Positions 11,424-23,293 of a DNA stretch of 64,000 nt are shown piece by piece. How positions within the stretch are numbered: the first letter of the stretch is position 1; every line of letters starts with the position of its first letter. The notes beneath the pieces are model-generated. The model worked only from the letters and a program-made list of their open reading frames with translations. It was not told the origin of the DNA and ran no database searches. The DNA is taken from the NCBI RefSeq assembly GCF_963678635.1, contig NC_087065.1, positions 50,228,452 to 50,292,451 on the forward strand. Direction: 5' to 3'. Source of the DNA: Symsagittifera roscoffensis. Its lineage: Eukaryota; Xenacoelomorpha; Acoela; Convolutidae. The translations under genes and the position numbers were made by a program.

Positions 11424-13845
11424 TCAAGGGCTGAAAAGATGGTTGTTCTGAGAACGAAAATTAGTGGTATGTAGAGGTTCAGTTATTTGTTCGTATGTGT
11501 CGTCAATATTAGATTGTTGTGTTATTATGTGTTGAATTGGGCTTTGTTGATAGTTAGGTCTTAAAGATATGAAATCTGTCAGTGCTATGTTTCTAAAATT
11601 TCGTGGTACTAATGATAATGGATGATTATGATTTAGGCTTTGTAATTGTGGTGCCGTAGTTGTTGTATTTGGGTTTGTTTGTGAATCGTTATATGTGTTC
11701 GATGTAGTTGATAATTTCGTATTGTATTCTTTTATTTGAGTTTCTAAAAGTATTTTTTTGATTGATGTAGAAAATTTTCCAAAACATCCTGCAAAGAGTA
11801 TGCGTTCGTTTACTTGTGTGTGTATAGCACACGTGTTGAAAATTACTTTTAGTAGAGAGAAAAGAAATCCAAGAAAATTTAACGTTGCGTATAATATAGT
11901 CAGTCTTTCTAAGATGTAGTAGGGCCATCTTAGAAAGGCAAGAAGTTCGTGTTTTAATTTTACAAAGCTAAAAATATTGATTGGTGATATATCCTGCGGT
12001 CTGTATTTTTCACCATTTATATAAATGTAATCTTTGATGTCTTTAAAATATCCGCTATAGTCTTGTGCGTAAATGTCTGAGAAGCCTGCGGTTTCTGCAA
12101 GTTTGCGTAGGTTTTGATCCATGGGTTGTCGTTGTACGGTGTCCATTTTTGTGAGTAATTCTTGAAATTGTTGTTGTGTACGGATGTGATGTTGAATGTC
12201 GGATTTAGAGTACAGGCCGATCGATTGTAAATCGATATTTGGGTTGCGCGCAATAGCTTTAATGCTTTTAGGGGCAATTTTTTTAATGGTTGCATGAGTG
12301 TAGGATATGGTGTGAGAAGGTAGTATTTGTCTTCGTCGGGATTTAGTTGTACTACATTGTGGCTATTTTCTGATCCACATGGGACTGCTGTATTCCAAAA
12401 ATAAGTTCTTCCTGAAAGTGTATCAAGAAAAAGTACTTTATTTTTTATAGACTATAGGGATTCTTTCGTAGCATCTTTTATCCTCAAAAACATATAAAGG
12501 TGATACTTTTTAGTACAAGTGTAATACCATAGTATGTTTCCTTCATAATCAATGAGATTTGATCTGTTTCCGGATAATAAATATCCGGCATAAGGTATTT
12601 TTAGAACTGCTAGTGCAAGTGATTGTAAAATTTGTGTTCTTTCAAGTTCGCATATTTGGTGTAGAGTTTCAAGTTCTGATAATGACATTTCTTGAATAAC
12701 TTTGCATATTGTAAAAGGTAATTTCATATCTAGGTGTATGTCATAATGAAAATTTGAAAATTGCCAAAATAGGGGTTTTTCATGAGAGATACTTCTTGTA
12801 GGAGTGTACTGTCTTTTTCTTGTGGTTTTAATTTTCCACCAACGTTTCTTGTGTTTTTTAGAAGGTTTACTGGGATGTATTTTTTTCGTCGTTCGTTGTA
12901 TGATGTGTTGCGTGTGGATTTCTTATAACTTTCGCTGTATTCATGTCAAAACTTTGTTCGTATTCAACAAGAATTTCTGAATATTGTGTTTTTTAAAGTG
13001 GTTTGGTGTATGTACATGCATGTTCTGTTTCCGAGTAAATTTGAAAACGTGCCAGTTTATTTTCTATATTATGAATGCTTCTGAATTTATAATTACTGTG
13101 CGCGATTTTATCAAAGTTTAGGTTTTCATAAGGAACGGATTCAACAAAATGTTTTTGATGGAGTTTTATCATTTTAGCGTGGATTTTTGCTACTTGAAAC
13201 GTAGTACATGTGTCTTCAGGAAACCAAACAATTGTTGCTTGTGTTCGTTTAGTGGGATCGCAGTATCCTTGGCCATTTTTGCAAGGGAGTCTGATTCATT
13301 GATAAAGTATAGTGTCATTTTTGAGATCTCGTGTCGAGTTGTACTTTCCAATCAAAAATAATTATTTCTCGATATCCTTTAATTTTTGTGACTGCTTTAC
13401 AGTTTGAGGGATTGTTTCTTCCAATATGTTGTATCCAATTTTTATCATGAAGATCATAAGTTAATCTTCCGTGTGCGCCATGGAATGGGAATTCATCGTC
13501 TAGTCTAAAATGGCCTTGGTATCTTTCAAATTCGGCTTGATGTGCAGAGTCTGGAAAAACTTGAAAGTTTACCAATTTTGTATTCGTGCCTTTGTTTGAT
13601 GTAATTTTTAATCTGTGAAGTTCGTTTTTACAATTGCAGGGCTGAGATGTAAAAAGCTTTCGATATTACTCTGGTAGAAAGATTCACTGTGGATTGTCGC
13701 TGTGAATTTATATCCTGTTAGTGTTGTAGCTCGTGCTTTCGAGTAGAGTGTAGCTATTTTATGTTTGTGGTTTCTATAGCCTGTGGTTTGGATTCGCATT
13801 GTGTGACTTGATTTATTGCGTTTTAATGTAGTGTTTTTTGTTCGT
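11424..13845 (-). pseudogene. Env-like glycoprotein of copy 1 (broken, signal peptide lost)
   Basis: Pieces at 13608-13799, 13315-13575, 12452-12727, 12017-12295 and 11424-12146 follow the env of copy 2 in order but in several frames. The C-terminal 240-residue piece is intact. It has the conserved KYRPQDIS segment, a long hydrophobic anchor (YATLNFLGFLFSLLKVIFNT) and an Asn/Thr/Gln-rich tail ending in a stop at 11424. A deletion relative to copy 2 (between NPHY and the NEQKTLH block, near 13855) removes the signal peptide and joins the pre-env frame in frame to env. The central SGNRSN block is preserved at about 12560. Old endogenous copy, not functional as it stands. Confidence 0.75.
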
Positions 13846-14959
13846 TATTTTCATAAACATAGTGTGGGTTATAAAAAGTTATGTATCCAATTGTTTTTTG
13901 GTACATCTATTGTATTTGTAGATGATATCCGTTGTTGTAAATGGAGGGGGTAAAAATTGAGCTGTTAGATTTGGAGGTGCTAGGGGTAATGAATCTTAAA
14001 ATAGCTTATTAGGTTTTACTGTGATTTCGAATTTTACTGTTAAGTTATCCTGTTGTAGTATTTTTATGTTAAATTCTGGTATATCTTTGTGGATATCGTG
14101 TCTGTATTGTAATTCGTTTAGTGCCCAGTTGTGTAATCTGCTGCTTTCGTGAATTTGACCAAATAATCGAGGGGGTAATACGAATGTATTCTAATCTAAT
14201 CGTAGGCGTATGTTGTTAGATGAATGATCTCCATATCGAGCATTGAGATTTGTAGGAAAATTAAAAGGAAATGGTGTCGGTGAAATTTGACTTAGGGAGT
14301 GGGTTGAGGGAAGTGATAGTGTTTCTGGTAGTGATAAGGTTGTGTCAGATGAAAAGTCAATGGGTCGTTTACTAAATTTGGTTACCTTGTGTGAATAATT
14401 GCGTCATCCAATATGGGAGATGTTCTGTAGTAGCTGGGGGATTAAAAGGATTTTCTCGAATTTGAGGCTAAGTAATCTAACGGGATGTTTGAAGTGCTTG
14501 GTTGTGATGCAGTTGGGGGAATACTTTGAATTGTACTGCTGGAGAGGTCTATGGGATTTGCTATTGGTGACTGAGGTGTGTTGAATTGAACTCTGGGGGT
14601 TTGCAAATTTCTATTTCGTCTTGGATTCATAATTTGTCTGTTTATTTCAAGTGTGTTTTGATTTTGGCTTTGATGTCTTACTCTATTAGGATCTTGTTGG
14701 AGAGGGGGATATATATTATATACTGGTTCGTATTGTAGTTAGCTTAGAGGTGCGTGGCGAATGACTGGTTCTAGTGGTTCAGACAATCGTGCGTGTCTTC
14801 CTTCAAAAGTGTACGGATAGTCTTGAAAAGAGATGCGTATTGATGATTGGGTGTTATTTGTTTGAGTATTTGTTGGTGTTGTTGGAGGTTCTTGGGATGT
14901 TTTTGGCGGGGAATGGTGTGGGGATTGTTTATTAGCAATTTTGGAAAATTTTCAGACAT
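13846..14959 (-). pseudogene. Pre-env ORF of copy 1 (Pro/Gln/Ser/Thr-rich)
   Basis: Collinear with 35453-36478 of copy 2. An ATG at 14959 lies one frame away from the homologous frame, so a single-base change separates start and body. The block RISFQDYPYTFEGRHARLSE is shared with copy 2. Most of the rest is low-complexity P/Q/S/T/N sequence, with a C-terminal part ending in the GYITFYNP motif. Several stops interrupt it. Function unknown; the position suggests a partner or leader protein of env. Confidence 0.5.
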
Positions 14960-14965
14960 GCTTAT

Positions 14966-15154
14966 TTACGAAGAAATTTTATGTTTATTGTAGTATTCTT
15001 CGATGAAGAGAATTAATTGTATTGTTTCCAAAGCGAAAGTGATGATAGCCTTTTTTATACATTTGCATATTGTCATTTTGAGGGATGTCAGAACTGTGAG
15101 AAAGATTATGAAAAGTAGAAAAACATCGGTTCTTTTGAACAAATGTTGAAACAA
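14966..15154 (-). CDS. Small membrane protein M2, copy 1
   Basis: About 62 codons. A hydrophobic segment (FLLFIIFLTVLTSL), a short charged loop (TICKCIKKA) and a second hydrophobic segment (IITFALETIQLILFI) are followed by EEYYNKH. The M2 of copy 2 matches at about 38 of 52 aligned residues by my count, with mostly conservative changes. Two membrane passes are predicted from composition. No in-frame ATG is seen here; a frame-shifted start or degeneration is likely. It lies between M1 and pre-env. Unrecognised family. Confidence 0.55.
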   Translation of the reverse strand: MFQHLFKRTDVFLLFIIFLTVLTSLKMTICKCIKKAIITFALETIQLILFIEEYYNKHKISS

Positions 15155-15170
15155 TTAGACAGTTACTAAA

Positions 15171-15397
15171 TTATTGTACCAGAGTATGACCAGAGTCAAG
15201 GATATTTGCAAATTTAATGTATGTTTGGGATAGGGAACAAAAAATTATGAAAAACATATAAAAATTTGTCAGGAGGAGGATGAGTATTTCTAGGGTATCG
15301 GCGATTAAGATTATACAGAGTTTGAAAAACATTGAAATGATTGCAAAAAATTTGAAAGTGTGTCTTTAATATGGCTGACTGTTTGCGAAAGAAGCAT
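15171..15397 (-). pseudogene. Small membrane protein M1, copy 1 (frameshifted)
   Basis: ATG at 15397. The start (MLLSQTVS) resembles that of copy 2 (MLFTRSVN). After one shift near residue 20 the frame becomes strongly hydrophobic, with an ADTLEILILLL segment aligning with FDTFEAFVIIL in copy 2, and ends at 15171 just before M2. The same size, position and hydrophobic profile recur in all three copies. Confidence 0.5.
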
Positions 15398-15760
15398 TTG
15401 ACGAAATGGTTCGTTCCGTCGAAGTAATTTTTAACTTATTAGGCTGAATTTGAGTGTGGTCGGATTATTCAATGGTTTTTTGACAATTGGGTTGGTTTTG
15501 GCAATTTTTGTTGAGGGGAAAATTTGTTGTCTCGCAAGGGTCTTCCTAGCTTTGTTTTTAATTTATTGGATGGTAGGGGGTATCTAAACGATATTCGTAC
15601 TTTAAGCCAAATGATAATGTGGATTTTGTTCTTTAGGCTTATTTAATATTTTTGCTTGGGGGAGTTTTGAGATCTAAGTTAGGAAAATATTGTTGATCTT
15701 TGTAATAGGAGGGTTGTAATATTGAGATTTTGTTTTTTTCAATTGTCAATTTTTAGCAGG

Positions 15761-15784
15761 TTGCTTATTTTTGACCTGGAGGTC
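15761..15784 (-). promoter_or_regulatory. Conserved 24-nt noncoding block, copy 1
   Basis: The plus strand reads ttgcttatttttgacctggaggtc, identical to 37241-37264 in copy 2 and differing at only a few bases from 54211-54234 in copy 3, while surrounding bases differ. It contains the palindrome GACCTCCAGGTC. It lies between the end of integrase and M1. Role unknown; a splice, promoter or packaging signal is possible. Confidence 0.5.
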
Positions 15785-15989
15785 TTTCAGTTATGGTTAG
15801 AGATACGCTCGAAGGTTAATTTTTGTCGGCTAAAGAAATCGTGCTTTAAAATGAGGTGATGATTCGGTAAGATTCTCATTGGCTGAAATTGAACTAGATT
15901 GCTCATGTGCGTTTTTAGCATGTAATTTGAGAACATGTACTGGTGTTTAAATTGATGTTAAGAGGTTAAAACAATAATTAAAATTAAAG

Positions 15990-17080
15990 TAGTGGTTTCT
16001 GAAATTCAACTTTCTTTAATATTTTTGATTGTGGATTGAATGTTTTATAATCTTTTCCTGGCCTATTTCGAAGTCGCGATGATTATCTATTTTGAGTTTT
16101 TTCTTTTTGATCTTGTTGTAAAATATTTTCTTCTAACTTTCGATTCTTTTTTCTGTTTGAGTTATCTTTTTCTTTTCTTATTTTGTTGATTCAATTCCTT
16201 ATGATTATTTGATTCTAATGGTTTTGGGTTAGGGTGCATATCAGTGCTTTGATTTTGTTTGCAATCGGAATTATTTTGAACAATTTTTATTCCTGTGAAG
16301 GAGTATAAATGAGATAATTTGCGAAGAGCGTACTCTTTTGGATAATAGGGTAAAAGATTGTTTCTGTGTTGACCAATTTCTTTTTTGTCTGAATCTGTAA
16401 GTTTGTATGTTACATCAGTGGGTTTATCAATTATTTGCTATGGTTCTTTTCGGAGTGGTTGTAATTTTTTAGAAAATCCTTTTTGTGTTGTAAAGTTTGG
16501 AATCAAAATGTATGTTTCTATTTCCAAGTTTGCAGCTGGTGTGAATCGAAGATTTATTTGGGAATTTATATTTTGTCTTTGGAACCATTTTTTAATTACT
16601 TTTTGATAAATTTCATTGTGCTTTTTATCTTTGTTTAAAATCCATTCGGTATGTGTACCGGAAGCTAATTTAAAAGTTTGTGGGTGATGAAAGTGGTCTT
16701 CATCGTGGATATGCAGTGGTTGATTGTAAATCTTGATTCTTTAGTGGGTTGACAATAGCCTTGTGTACTTTTTGAAACTTTGCTGTGAATATTATCAGTG
16801 TTCGCGGTTTTTGGTTGAAAACTATTTCGTATGGTGACAGTCCTATAGTTCTTGTGATTTGTGAATTATAAGATAAAAGGAATAGTCATGTATCTTGTGT
16901 CTTTTCCGTTAATGAAACATCTGAAATATTGCTGTAATGAACGGGTCATACCTTCGACTAATCCATTAGTCCAGGGTGCATGAGATGTACGTTTTTTGTG
17001 TTTGATACTAAATAGGTGGCATAATGTGATAATTTTGTTGTTTATAAATTCAGTACTGTGTTCAGTGCTATGTTCAAGAG
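15990..17080 (-). pseudogene. Integrase, C-terminal part, copy 1
   Basis: The retained part starts at the TEFINNKII segment just after the second catalytic Asp of a DD35E integrase. It includes the TSHAPWTNGLVEGM motif with the catalytic Glu, continues through the C-terminal SH3-like module (VxIPNFxTQKG, KLQPL) and ends in the basic tail. The N-terminal zinc-binding domain and the first two catalytic Asp are lost by the 3.2-kb deletion. Several stops and shifts are present. Catalytically dead. Confidence 0.75.
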
Positions 17081-17300
17081 TTTATTTGGTTCCAATGTTC
17101 GAGTGGGAACAAGGAAGAGTTGTATTTTTCCATAGTTTGTTAAGGTTGAGCCTTGTAATGTCGCTAGCCTGCTTGCTGTTTCTAAGGGTTTTAATTTTGG
17201 ATGTAAGGTTTTGGGAATATTGAAGGTGTTCGATTCCGCTCCAGAATCTATTAAAAAAATCAATTTCACGGTCTGGTGTTTGAATAGATTCTATTCCTAT
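17042..17300 (-). pseudogene. Aspartic protease of copy 1
   Basis: The active-site motif LIDSGAESN, typical of retropepsins of LTR elements, is present. Downstream, TLHPKLKPLETASRLA and LTNYGKIQLFLVPTRT match the copy 2 protease. An extra T in a run before the active site shifts the frame from the preceding gag tail. The frame runs directly into the deletion junction with integrase at about 17075. Retropepsins act as dimers that process gag-pol. Confidence 0.75.
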
Positions 17301-17699
17301 TGCTGGAATAATATCTATTTCTATTATAAGAAGAGTTTCTAGATCGATCATTGGAATAGTGTCTATTCCTGGAGTGTGAATGGAAACTGGTTTCAAACGA
17401 AAGTTCAGGTCGGCTTGAATTCGATCTTCTTGAATGGTTGTTTCTATATTGCTTATTTCGACTGTTTGATCGACTATATCTGTTTTGTGAAAAATTTCGT
17501 GAATTTCTTTGGTTAGGCGATCGTCCTCTATAGTTTGAATTATAAGGTGGTGTCTAGAATTGTTGGAGGTAATTGGATGTAGTTATCCGGAAGTATTATA
17601 ACTGTGAATGTTTTTTTTAGGTAAATTTTGATCTTTTTTCATGTACTGATGAAACAATTTATTTAGTTCTCTATACTTTTATGGTTTATTTTGATTGTA

Positions 17700-20265
17700 T
17701 TGCTGTTTTTGTCTGCATTCGGCAATGCTGTGTCCATATCTTCGGCAATAACTGCACCATTTTTTGTATGATCGTTTACCTTTAAAATTTGGGTTTTTCT
17801 CTTATATATTCAAAAATTCAGTTATTTTTTCGGATAAATTTGTATCAGAGTCTTGTATATTCTTGATTTGTGAAGTAGTGGTTTGGATGTTATTGACATA
17901 ATGTAGCTTTAGATTTTCTGTTTCTTCTAATTTCATAGTGATTTCTGCTTGTTCTAATTTATCAACTTGCTTTCTAAAGTCTAAGTCTGGTTCTCGAATG
18001 GAGGAAAGATGTGATTCCCTCTTTTTTATTGTTATTTTTCGTGATTGAGGTGTTAGAGTCATCATTAAGCTCTCAGTCATCTTTATCTTTTTATAATCAT
18101 GAGTGTTGAGTGAATATGCTTTTCGTCCTAATGGTTCAATTCTTACTGCGAGTTGTTTAATTGTTTCGTTCGGTAGTCTACGAATTTCATTGCATAAAAC
18201 GCTTTGATGTTGTTTGTTTCTTTCAGAGTCAAACACTTTTTAAAAGTCTTGAGTGAGTTTTTTCCAATCTGATTTTAATTCTATAGGTAAAACTGAAAAA
18301 TTATTTTTGGGCTGCGCCGTTAAGTGTGGTTGAGATTAAAGCTGTGCGTCTATGTATCCATTTTTGATGAAGTGGCGTAATTACTCGTTCAGGTCCTATA
18401 TTTAAAATAAGAGTTGCTGTGACTGCATTAAGATCATCCTCTACAGATTATTCAGGATCTGTACCTGTAAATACCCTTAGTGGTTTATTTTATGATATTG
18501 ATGATCCACCCATTAGGTATGGATTCATAGTCATTTGTAGTAATTCTGTCGCTTTTGGGATCTGAGATAAGTTCGTAAGTTGATTTTTTGTGATTTCATT
18601 ATGTCATGTTGTAAAAAATACGGTAGTGGAAATTCGTTATGCATTTGACTTGATAAAATTGTGTATTGATTGGATTTAGTGTTTAAATTGTAATATTTTG
18701 GGATGCTAGATTTGTTCTAGGTTGTCGTGTATATGGATCAAAAATATCTGGTTGATCAATGCTGAAAGAACGAGGTCTTTGGCTTGGATAAAATGTTTGA
18801 AAAAATTGATTATAAAATTCATCATCATCTGCTGGAAAATATCTAGCTGTACGGTAAGGAGGTTGATTTCTTGACTGGTATCGATTTGTATTAATTTTGT
18901 TTTGTTGAAAAAATGGATAAATTTTACTTCGATCTTGTGAAGTTTGTGGATGATCATTAAAATTTACTGAGTTTGATGGTGGTTGTTGTATAATTTGACT
19001 TTGTGAGTACAAGTAGTTTTGAATATTTGTACTAGAAGGTTTTGTTGTTTTGGTCTATTTACATAGTTATAATTGTGTTCTGCAAAATTATTTCTATGTG
19101 ATGTTCTTTGTTTTTGTGATGTTTTTTTTCGGTGGTCAAAATGTTTGGTAATCCAAATGTGAGTACTTTGTAGCACCAGCGGGTTTCACTGGAGATTGTA
19201 GTGTTACTTGTGGTAAAATTAGATTTTTTTTTGGAGTTGTGAGGTTTGGATGAATAGGTGAAATACTTTGTTATGCTGTAGTTGTTATTGTTTCAACTAT
19301 TTCTTCAGTTACGAAATATGATGGGGTTTGAATATTTTGTTGAGTAAGATTTCTAGTTCCGTTTAGGTTGTCTTGTTGTATGAAAGTGGAATTCAAACGT
19401 TTTTTTCCTGCTCTATCGGTAAAAAATGAATTGTAGTTTAAAGGTGTTGCGTCAACTGTAAGTGGATATACTTTAACATAATCTTTGTTAATAGAAATTG
19501 TGCTGATTGCTTGACTTGAAATATCTGTTGGTATTTTTATAAATGATGTATGAGACAACTCAGGGTCCCAAACATAATCTGTTTGTTCTGCTAAAACAGT
19601 TTCGTCATCTGTATCTTGTGGTCTAAAGTTTTTTCTTGCTAGTGAAATGAGGTCAGTATTATGAGCAAAATATTCAATTATGAACCATGCTAAGATTTTT
19701 TGTAAATCGTGTTTAACATGTTATCTGATTTCATTACTTGTTAGATTTTCACGAATTGCGTTGAAAAATAAAAACAATATTCCAATTTCGCGTCTTGCGG
19801 TTGTATTTTGAAATGTTTGAAGTGGTGAATCTCCTTGAGATTCTGTTGTTTCTAATATAGATAAACAGCTATAGATAAGTAAAAATAAATCGTTGGTGAA
19901 TATTGAATTCGCTCTTTGTGAATTTCAATGTTGTATATTTTTTATGTATTCTGTGAATACTTTCGAAAATTATTTATCTACGTCATCTGTCTGAACTAGA
20001 TATCTGCCATGTAATGCATTTGGTGAACTGATTTTTATTGTATATATTCCATTTTGTTGTGAAAGGTTGCAAATTCGTTTGAGATAGTAGTCAAGGAGTT
20101 GTCTTTTGATTTTCACTTCGGGAAATACCTTTGTACAAGGACTATCTCTTTTTTCGAATCAATTTGCGACTAAATTCTGAAAAAACTGTACTTGTCCTCT
20201 AGCTTCAGCTAGTGGGTTTGTTAAAAATGAGAGAATGGAATTTTCTTAGCGTTTTTCCTGTTTTC
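17700..20265 (-). pseudogene. Gag of copy 1 (broken)
   Basis: Pieces at 19271-19558, 18964-19176, 18683-19012 and 17802-18236 follow copy 2 gag in order. The capsid-like part contains VFDSERNKQHQ and LPNETIKQLAV, as in copy 2. Just after an in-frame stop at about 17802 lies a CCHC zinc knuckle, C-x2-C-x4-H-x4-C (CSYCRRYGHSIAEC, about 17727-17768), expected to bind genomic RNA. The N-terminal third resembles the copy 2 gag N-terminus, and the ATG corresponds to about 20265. At least four stops or shifts are present. Confidence 0.7.
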
Positions 20266-20712
20266 GAAACATTTTTGTGTTTTATTACTGTTAGCGTGTA
20301 ATTTTCAATGTGTTTTATAGGTTGGTTCCAATTGTATAGACGTATTGGTTTGTTTGGGTATGATTTTTTAAATCTTCTTTTTCCTTTTATTGATGATGGT
20401 GATGTGGTTTCTGAGTCAGAAAAATATAGTTGATCGTCAATTTGATGGTTTTAATTTATTGATTCTCTTAAATTATGGAGTTCATGTATTGCGCTTGTTT
20501 CTGATTCTGAAACAGCTTTTCTTCGTTATGAAAATCGTTTTCGAATCATTTGTTTTGTTTGCTTATAATTTTCTTCCTAAGTGTTTGTCGTTTTGTTCCT
20601 ACATATGCTATTGTTTATCTGTGTGGTGTGATTACGAGGTCGTATCTTTCGTCGTTAATTACACAGTTTTGTAATGTATTGTTTGTTTATTTCCTAAATT
20701 GTCTCTTGACAT
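20266..20712 (-). pseudogene. ORF-A relic of copy 1
   Basis: It starts at ATG 20712 and shares GNKQTI, the YDLVITP block and the SDSETTS-like acidic patch with ORF-A of copy 2, but is broken by several stops and shifts. Its position directly upstream of gag is the same. Family unrecognised. Confidence 0.5.
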
Positions 20713-21662
20713 AAGGTTTAGGATGATGGATGCAGATTTGGATTAGTGAATTCTAATGTCTTAAACTGTTAGTTCTTACAATTTTTTGTGGTTAGCTTAA
20801 CTTGGGTCATGCATTGTAGGGTTGGAGAGAAAAGCATATATCGATTCGTGAGAATGACTTTTACTTTCTCGTGAATAATTCTAAGTTAAGACAGAAATAC
20901 TTAATCTGACTTAGGTTTTGTGATTTGTGATCAAGAGTTGGAGAATAGTAAATCGATCCACAAGGCTTAAGTATAATAAGAACACAAGTAGTTCGTTAGA
21001 TTCTATTTTAGGACTTACTGAGTTTAAGTGTTTTAGACTGGGTCGTTCAAGAGGAAGTGGTTCAAGTGAAGGACGAGTAACCGAAGTTCTTCACTGTTTA
21101 TCTAAATTAGAATGGTTAGTCTTTGAAAAAATTCTGTTAATTCTGGGACTTTAGTAAAGGTTGGGTAATGAATCGACGTTTGAGATCAATAGACACTAAT
21201 TAATTTGGGAAGGAGCAGAACAAAATTGTTCTATTTGATCCAAGGATAAGCCTTGATGATCAGAATAATTAGGTAAATTTAAATTAATTTAAGTTAAATG
21301 AATTTAATTTAAAGATCCAAGGGATGCCTTTATGATCTGTTATTTTAAATGAAATTAATTTAAGTGAAAACAAGGATAGGCCTTGATAATTTGATAAAAG
21401 ATTAAGTGAAAGGAAAAGGTTAGGGTTTAGTGTTGTTAAGGTTTTTGATGTTAATGTTTTTGACATTTGCTTTTGACATTTTAGGCGATAAAGCTGGGAT
21501 GAAAGAATGAATTATATATACTAACATTTTTTTTAATACTAACTTATTTGTGTATTTTTTTATTTGATAAAAGTTTTTTTCAAGATGTTTTGAATATACT
21601 GCAGATTTTTGGCGAGAACGACTAGGGTTGTTTTTATCGGTCGTTATTGTACAATTATTAGG
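20713..21662 (-). other. 5' leader of copy 1 with repeated hairpin motifs
   Basis: It is collinear with 46024-46905 of copy 2. Three imperfect copies of a GATCCAAGGATAAGCCTTGA motif occur at 21237-21261, 21314-21336 and 21371-21393. Each can fold as a short hairpin (ATCAAGG...CCTTGGAT on the minus strand). The leader ends at 21663, where the F repeat replaces the expected last 370 bp and the primer binding site. Confidence 0.6.
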
Positions 21663-23293
21663 TTATTAGCTCCAGTTATTTGTTTTTAGACGTTTTTTTT
21701 CAGTCGTGAAAACAAAAAAAAACATGCAATCTATGTTTTTTAACTTCGGTTCGATTCTCTTATAAAAATACGCAAAGATCTTTTCAGAAAATTGTCAATT
21801 TGAAGACTGAATCAAACTGAGGTCGAAACTAGATCGATTAGTTTTTGTTTTCAAGAAAGAAAAAGAAATAACAAATAGCTAGAGTTATTAGGCGCTTAAT
21901 TTACTATTTTTGGTGTTATCCTAATCAAGACTGAGATCAGGTCCATCAATCCGCTTGCACTCAATGTAATCCGTTCCCGACCACGTATGAGCACGATTTT
22001 GTTATCCTCTGGAGCCGTTAGCAAAATTTTTTGTCCAAAACACGATTACGCCTAGAAGTTTGAGAAATATTACAAACGGAATGGCTTTTTCAAAAGCAAA
22101 AAAGATTAAAATCTGCATTATAGGTCTTCTGCAATTCGTAAAAACCAAATTTTTACCAGGGTTCTTGTAAATTTTTTGCATTCAAGGCGTAAATAACTTT
22201 ATCTATCCCCCTTTCTAAAACATAGTTAAAGTTATCCCACATAGTTAAAGATATTCACGGTTCAACATATTTATATTTTTCTTTAACGGGCTTTCTATCA
22301 TCCGACTGACCAATTTTGCCGAGTTTGGCTCCAGTGCAGCTTTGCAGGCATCATCGGCTTCGAGAGTGCTTACTGAGTTGCCAAATTAAAAGAATAGTGC
22401 GTCAGACGGTGGCTCTAACTGGCCAGGTCGTGCGTTTCTTCATACAGTGTCCGCAGTGTCATCGTTGCTTAAGCCCGGGAAGCCTATGTCAGCAGTTAGA
22501 TTCTTATAAGTCTTCAATTTCCGGTTCCTCGCGACGTTTTGTGAAAAAGTTATTGTTCCGACCATTGAAAATGGAGAATAACTTTTTTTTCTTCTATTTG
22601 CTTTCGTCGCAAAATCAGCTACCACAAACAATCATCGGACTGGGATGAGTGATATATCATAATAAAGCCCTTTCAGTCGTGATTCGTATGTCAAATTTGG
22701 CAAAAAATCTCCCAAGAAAAACTTTTCTCAAGAAATATCGAGAAAAACCGGTTTGAAATTTTTGATTTTTGTCTAATGTCGAGCGAGTGAGCAGGCATAC
22801 AATCACTTTTTTAAGCCTTGAAAATTAACTTCAATCTAAAGAAGCCAGTTTTTGGAGTTTTTAGCTTCTTGTTAGGAATCAAAAACTTCAAAGATTTTGG
22901 GAACTTTTTTATATTTTTTTTGTTTTTTCTTGTTATTTTTCTTCAAAAATTGTTTTCAAGTTTCCATATTTTACATGACTGACGAAAATTTCTAAGCACT
23001 AACTTTCGCTCAGATTCCTTTATCACACTAAGCCGAAGAAACGACACCAATTGGAAAAATCTTTTTTTTATAACTTTTTAAGTCTTGTCGGAACATTATG
23101 TGCTACTTGCACAGTAACCGGTTATCCTTGTTATAACGGTTATTTAATTGATCGGTTTAATCCGTTCTATCCTTTGTGGGCATGTCTTGCTCTTGAATGT
23201 TTTTAACATTGTTTCCGTCGGTATGATTTTACCGCTTTAATTATCTTCTATCATTTGCCATTTCGTTCTGTGTGGTTTCAATTGTAGGCTAAC
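21663..23293. repeat. 1.65-kb repeat F, right copy, inside copy 1
   Basis: A direct repeat of 6053-7708, including the palindromic MITE (21664-21886). It separates the leader of copy 1 from its 5' LTR and thereby removes the primer binding site present in copies 2 and 3. The junction TAAC|TGAGTTATGAC is identical to the outer junction of the left LTR, so this copy seems derived from the left flank. Confidence 0.75.
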
